The notes beneath the pieces were generated by a model. That model had not been told where the DNA came from, did not search any database, and worked only from the letters and a program-made list of their open reading frames with translations. The translations under genes and the position numbers were made by a program. Positions 58,646 through 64,000 of a stretch of 64,000 nt of DNA are shown here, one piece after another. Each line of letters starts with the position of its first letter. Positions within the stretch are counted from its first letter, which is position 1. The stretch spans positions 44,846 to 108,845 of the forward strand of contig JAMKCH010011787.1 of the NCBI GenBank assembly GCA_023653785.1, written 5' to 3'. This stretch comes from Ophioderma brevispina (Eukaryota > Echinodermata > Ophiuroidea > Amphilepidida > Ophiodermatidae).

Positions 58646-60203
58646 TGACAAGTAGTCAGCTTGTAAAAACTTAATATGCTTAATGTCGAAGGGATGCACA
58701 TATTACACAATCCCCGGTTATTATTGCTATTTGCCTAACCCATGGGTGTGTAAGTTAAAGTAAAAGCAAGTTGTTTTGTTTAAATAATGTGCCAAGAAGA
58801 AATGATTCGATGTAGTCGCATACCAAATCAATGGAACGAATCGTTGTATTTACGTGATATAACCCGATTCGCAATCAGAGGCAAAAGTATGTATAATTGG
58901 TCTCGACACTGTATGATTTTTCCTTATTCGATCCCATCCAGGAGACCCTGGATAGTCTTGTCTTAAGCAAGATCAAGTTAGTTACCCTATACCCGGGGGG
59001 GGGTATGGGTTTGTGTTTGGGTAGGGAGTTGCCCCCGGAGTTGTACCCATTAGCTACACCATGTTTTTTGCCAAAAGAGGGACCCATAGCTGTACAGAGA
59101 TGCAAATGTGGGCCAAATTAATGCAAATTTTTTGCCCTTTTTTTCTCAAAAATGTGGACAATTTTTACTTCAGATTGGAAAATTGGACTAATTTTTCCAA
59201 ACAATTTGAGGAAAAATTGGGTTTCGATGAGAAAATATTGAAAAAAGACCCATGGTCATATACCAAAATTGGCATGAAAAAAGGGGTCATTGAGATACCA
59301 GAAGGCTGTATGGTCATTTGCGTTGAGAATCCCCCCTCCATATACCCAACCCCATGCATCACAGCTGCTATTAATGACCATTTGTTGGTAAACCAAATTA
59401 TGTTACACAGTTTGTAAAAAAGTGCAAGACAAAATTGTGATTCTCTTCATTTGTATGATGCTGTATCCTTTTCAACCATAGACCCTGGTCTATAGACCAT
59501 AGGTCCACCTATTTGTTGATTTTGTCCATAAAATGGTCCAAAGTGTAGAGAAGTTTGACAAGAAAGTCCACTTTTTAGTAATGAGATGTTAAAAAAGGGT
59601 CATTTTTAGGGGGGGTGAGTCTGCTTTTACCAAAAAGTCCACATTTTCAAAGTCCCGCACCCCCAAACAAGGAGTTTAAAAAAGTATGGTAAACAAGTAC
59701 AAGTAATTTGATTGGTCTAAAAGGCACCCCTAAACAAGTATGGTAAGTGTAATATCCTACCCTTAATAAGTATTGGCAATATTTGACCCCAAAGCAAGTA
59801 GAAATTTGTGTCTTTGTAGGCTATACTGAATAACTCATTTACACAAAATGAGCCGAATACGATACAAACTCGAAATTTCCAAATCGTACACTAATGTAAG
59901 TTCAAATCCGGTTTCAAGTGTGAAAAGTACACCTTTTTTTCAAGATTTCAGTGGTTTTGCTACCCTTTTTACGTATGTATCGTACACAATCTTGAAAATA
60001 TACCCTTTTTACGTGTTTCTTTGGTCACACATGATATCCCCTTATCAATGAACAGTGACCTCCCCCGGGCCCTGGATGGAAAGAATAATTAAAAAATCAC
60101 ACATGTGGCGAGACTGAAAAGATAACTCGTAACACTAACTTTTGTCTCGGTAGTGCGAATCCTGGGTGTTCACGGTTATAACATTCTTCCATGATTTGGT
60201 TAC
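58646..60203. other. No gene recognised; interior between the H repeats
   Basis: It holds a 118-codon plus-strand frame at 59061-59417 with no domain I recognise, and a G run at 58996-59003. A poorly defined low-complexity stretch at 59570-59800 repeats AACAAGTA-, AAGTATGGTAA- and AAAAGTCCA-type words. No transposase or reverse transcriptase motif was found. Confidence 0.5.
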
Positions 60204-60806
60204 CCCTCGTCTTACCGGGGGGGGGGGTGGTCACCCCCCCAGTGAACTTTGACCTTCGGTGCCGCTAAAAATGCAAAAGCTTTCGAAAAAGCTATGGGTA
60301 ATCGTTCTCTCATCCTTTTCTGGTCATTTTAGCCCAAAAAAACGTGAAGGTAGCACCTTCTTCACCGCGGGGTGGGTATGCCTTCAATGTCCGAAGGGGG
60401 GGGGGAGTGTTGCCACCTACAGATATTTATGGTACATTTTGAAAAAAATATATGCATAGTATGGTTCTAAAACTCTACATTTATGTATAAAACTCGTCAA
60501 TTGCCATCATTTAGAGCTGAAAACCACATGAAAATTCAGATATTCCTACGATTTTTAGCCAAATTGGATTTTCGGCCTATTTTCTATGGAAAATGCCAAT
60601 TTTGTCGCCATAATGACTTTATGACGTCAATGTGACGGGCCCTCTAGCGTAGTTGAGTACTTATTTTGGTATCATGGAAGAGGAGGACCATAACTATCAA
60701 CTTGTATCAAACTCTTTAAGCATCGGGTTGTTTATAACGAATTCTCGAAGGGGTGGTAACCCCCTTTGGTAACCGTGTTACAAAAAAAGGCTTGGTAAGA
60801 CGAGGG
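60204..60806. mobile_element. Possible TIR element with poly-G-flanked ends (about 600 bp)
   Basis: CCCTCGTCTTACC at 60204-60216 and its perfect reverse complement GGTAAGACGAGGG at 60794-60806 bound the segment. Inside each end lie further weakly matching GGTTACC/GGTAACC and GGGGTGG words, and two G runs (60217-60227, 60397-60405). The interior is non-coding. The TIR is short and no second copy is seen, so this is tentative. Confidence 0.45.
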
Positions 60807-60929
60807 ATATAGACTACATCAAACCAATTTTCTCTTGTACATTTTCATGAAACAACTGGTTTCCTTGGCCATGGCATTAAGAGCAAGGTATAATGGGGCT
60901 GTGTAGGGTTCCAATATACATGTGCAAAA

Positions 60930-61255
60930 AACATGAGGCCTACTCTTGCTTTGGACAGGATCACCCAACTGGGGTCTGAATAAGGCAAATTTATGAATAT
61001 TGTCTCTATTAACTTATTTGCATATAACAAGTAAAAAAAAAAGCTCATGTAACAAATAAATATCATATACAATTCCTTGTGAAATTTGGCCAACTTGATC
61101 CAAGGTCGATATTTACTTGGACGATGATGACCATTTTGACATTGACCTCGTGTCAAGGTCAATAAAGGTCAACGGAAAAAATGGCAACATCGTTTTATGA
61201 ATAGTCGGACCCAGCAGAATACAGTTATAATGGTTGCCAACAATTAACATGAATT
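60930..61255 (-). repeat. Inverted repeat H, right copy
   Basis: The reverse complement aligns with 58322-58645, as listed there. A 105-codon minus-strand frame (60845-61162) spans it, but its counterpart in the left copy drifts out of register after about 40 codons, so coding is unlikely. With the left copy it encloses about 2.3 kb. Confidence 0.8.
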
Positions 61256-62684
61256 CATAAAAATCACTCTCTGAGAACATCGGCCCCTCCCACTATTTAC
61301 ATGTTGGTTGTATTACTACTAACTTTGGTATTGCTTAAGTGGGGAGAAACCGGGTTAGGGAGATTGTATGTATAACATGTGCATTAAAGGAAATTGAAGA
61401 AGTTTTACCAGGAGTCTCTGGCAACATCATGATGCTTGGCCTCACTGGTGTGAAAGTGTCTAATCAGTTCTTCCAGTAATTTGTTATTAAATTTAGGCCT
61501 TGTGAATCATGTGAGTTTAATTATAACAATTGCAGGGGGAGGGGTCCCTGAATGGTTATTTAAATGATTACTATAAAAAAAATCAAAAACTTAAAAAATA
61601 CAAAAACACAAAAGTACAATTTTAAAATTAAAAAAGACAATTTTTAAATGGGACTTTTAGGTTATTCCGCTTTCAGTGGAAGTAAAACTGGAAAGAACAC
61701 CGGTTTCTCCAAGTGGAAAAAAAACGCGGAAAAAAACATGTTTTTTTCCGCCTATGGAAGAAACTGGCGAACCCTGATATAAGTATTTAGCAATAGCACA
61801 ATCAAAGAGGCACAACTCATCCACTGAAGTTTAAATTTTGTTATCAAATAATATAGCGTTCATTAAATAAATTACTTTAACATATAATTTGGCTGATTTT
61901 TTTCTTTGGACGAAATTGTTTTAAAGTACATCTCCATGATACTTGTGTTCAAAAGCGATGTTCTACACATTAATTGATTTGACTAAATCAAGAAATAAAA
62001 AAAAAATAAAAAATTAAATTTTGGCTACACAAAAGTGTATTAAATATAGGTATTCTAACATACACTCAAATGAAAAGACCGAAGCAACATCAAAATCAAA
62101 GTCCATCATGTACATCTGCAACATGTAATTGATGGAGATTCATACACTGCGTGTTTTCTTCCTTTGTCAATTTTTGGCCCCCAACATTATGTCTGTGAAG
62201 GGCTATGTGATCATGCAGACTGGATGCCTGCCTGAGGTCTACATGGGCAGAAGAAAATCATATAAACTATACACTCTAACGAATTAAGTTATCAATTAAT
62301 GATTATTCATTGAATGTGGCCAAGGTGACGGAACATGACGAGGTCAGGACTGTGCTGTTACTTTTGACAGGTATGAATATTAATTTAGTTCATTTGCATA
62401 TTTTCAATAAATTGTGATTTTTTAAACTTAAAGTTATGGGGCCATTTTAATTACATACCAATGTTTTATTTGGAAAGAAAAAAATAACTATAGGAATTCT
62501 ACGAGACATATTCCTGCACTTTTAAACTTACTCTTGCCAAAATTCAAATATTGGTAATGTTTCAGGTGGATCACTGATGGTACTTTAACACTTGTCACAT
62601 TAAAATAACATGGAAACTAAGATTGAAAATTTAGACTGAGTAAGTAGATGACTATCTTAAATACAAACTGAAATAGGACATGCC
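61256..62684. other. No gene recognised; perfect 26 bp palindrome at 61726-61751
   Basis: The palindrome has GCGG, seven A and CA on the left and TG, seven T and CCGC on the right. It lies in a segment (61665-61780) with several inverted GGAAA/TTTCC words. The rest is AT-rich with no gene seen. Confidence 0.6.
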
Positions 62685-62904
62685 AGAGAAGATTCAGTAG
62701 ACTTCCCACAATGCATTGCTTCCAAATGAGAGGTTTTTGTACAGCATACTGATGTGAATCGTTAGAGATGAAACAGGGCTAAATTGACAGTACTGATAAC
62801 AAAATTCCATTTTAAGAATGTTTCGCTGTAACGATTCAAATGACTACCTGTATAAAAACTTCCATGGAAAGCAATGCATTGTGGGAAGCTACTGAATCTT
62901 CTCT
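62685..62904. mobile_element. MITE E, copy 2, with target-site duplication (220 bp)
   Basis: It starts AGAGAAGATTCAGTAGACTT and ends with the reverse complement of AGAGAAGATTCAGTAGCTTC. The arms match over nearly their whole length, and each carries CCCACAATGCATTGCTT. The 10-base word TAGGACATGC lies directly on both sides (62674-62683 and 62905-62914), with one extra base on the left. A target duplication of 8-10 bases suits hAT, P or Mutator-type transposons. No protein is encoded. Confidence 0.9.
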
Positions 62905-62914
62905 TAGGACATGC

Positions 62915-64000
62915 TATCTGAAAAATTTGTAAAATGTTAAAACCACTCCCATTGTTATTACTAGGGAAGCCAGGACTACCTCTTTTTTCACCCCCTCCCC
63001 AAGGAAAACTAAACCAAAAACCAAACTTTTTTTAAGGTTCCCTTTTGACCCTTAAAACATAACCGGATGTTCCAAAAACTCAACAAATCATAAATTCAGG
63101 AGTTGGAATTTTTCACTTGTATTTTTTCCAAAAAAAAAAATGCTTACAATAAAAATAAACATTGCTTGGGAGCTTAAGACAACAATTAAATTTAATGATT
63201 GGCCTAATCAGACCAATTTCTGGTGAAATTATGGGAAATTTGTTGCTTTTAAAATTGAAATATTAGGTTTAAAATATTTTATATGAGAGACTGAGTATGT
63301 TTTGATTTATAAAAGTAAGACAGCGGTGGAATCCAGATCTGGGCCTCCTTGTAATTAAACAGCTATCCATATTTTTAACAGAGCGATCATGTTACACATT
63401 TCCCTATATTGCTGCTGATGAGGAGATAAAAACAGTTAAGCTCACAAAAACTCTGGGTACTGGGCTGCTTTGGCAAAGCTTGAATCAGAGAGGAGGAAGT
63501 AAACAAAGGAACCGAGAACGTCAATTAGTGTGAACATCGATTTTGTCACCACAAATCCAAAATGTCACAGTGAATTCTAAACACCAAGCAACACAGTTTA
63601 TCACACGGATGATCAGATTTGGTCTGCTCAGCTAACTCCTATGACCAATGATCATGTGAATACTCTAGTTACGGATCAAGGGATAGAGTTAATGTAAGCA
63701 ATATTTAAATTACACTTTGGCCACTTTAAAAAAGACCATCAAGTAAAAACGTGCAGATCCCTCTGGCTGACTGCATAAATTGGCAACCAAAGACTTTGAC
63801 CTTTGGTCGGAAATTTCTACCAGTACCACATGTGATGATATACCCCATGGTTTATGCCTAAACTGGAGAAAAATACCCCTCATAAGTTGACACAAAGAGC
63901 ATTATAAAAACAGTTACATGAAGCTGGAGAAGGAAATGCCTCAATCAATTTGTGTAACCACTATGAGGATGCCTCTCGACCAAACTAGAGTATCCCTTGA
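62915..64000. other. No gene recognised
   Basis: AT-rich DNA with A runs near 63129-63139. A 61-codon minus-strand frame at 63710-63895 has no known domain. No repeat partners found. Confidence 0.55.

Noticed and set aside
59061..59417. 118-codon plus-strand frame
   Set aside because: No recognisable domain, biased toward Phe, Lys and Asn as expected for AT-rich DNA, and no splice context.
58338..61162. Two frames with similar peptides (MTLTQGQ... and MTLTRGQ...), suggesting a conserved protein
   Set aside because: They lie on inverted copies of repeat H. The frames fall out of register after about 40 codons, so the similarity reflects the DNA repeat.

Overview
This window looks like non-coding, repeat-dense nuclear DNA from an animal genome. 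It is AT-rich and has no operons, no dense coding, no rRNA and no intact gene I can recognise. Open frames are short, lie on both strands at once and show no domain I know. The longest ones (about 260-390 codons, at 25.2-26.3 kb and 28.8-30.0 kb) are translations of CAT/TCC triplet microsatellites and should not be called genes. The mix of short inverted-repeat transposons, tRNA-like relics, minisatellites and satellites would suit a marine invertebrate, perhaps a deuterostome such as an echinoderm or hemichordate, but that is only an impression. Related copies differ by many 1-3 base insertions and deletions, which suggests old copies, divergent haplotypes or uncorrected long-read errors.

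Layout. 1-6.4 kb: mostly featureless, with one copy of a roughly 1 kb dispersed repeat (3.4-4.2 kb) and one edge of another repeat (5.4 kb). 6.4-10.1 kb: a 1.1 kb terminal-inverted-repeat (TIR) element and two smaller ones. 10.9-12.4 kb: a CpG-rich minisatellite of about 50 bp, then a 60 bp satellite. 15.2-20.7 kb: two tRNA-like relics, a 152 bp duplication, a 1.15 kb foldback element with arms built of subrepeats, and a minus-strand copy of MITE A. 21.6-22.7 kb: a CpG-rich patch and one unit of the 42 kb satellite family. 25.2-32.3 kb: a 3.5 kb segment present twice head to tail, each copy with a triplet microsatellite and two abutting MITEs. 34.9-37 kb: pyrimidine tracts, a GAGCTC cluster, a single satellite unit, a GGATCC-ended MITE and one weak candidate exon. 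40.7-42.5 kb: an array of about 11-12 satellite units, one interrupted by MITE E. 44.7-49.3 kb: second copies of several families and a 343 bp TIR element. 52.5-57.3 kb: a 1.85 kb head-to-tail duplication with MITE D copies. 58.3-61.3 kb: an inverted repeat pair about 3 kb across. 62.7 kb: a second MITE E with a clear target duplication.

The unifying theme is mobile-element biology. At least seven non-autonomous TIR or foldback families can be defined from the window alone. Several (A, B, C, D, probably K) begin with TTAAAG and end with CTTTAA, consistent with TTAA-targeting transposons. No transposase, reverse transcriptase or integrase reading frame was recognised, so all appear non-autonomous. 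I found no convincing new coding system; the most notable structures are the foldback element, the satellite/dispersed-element hybrid family and the paired tandem duplications.
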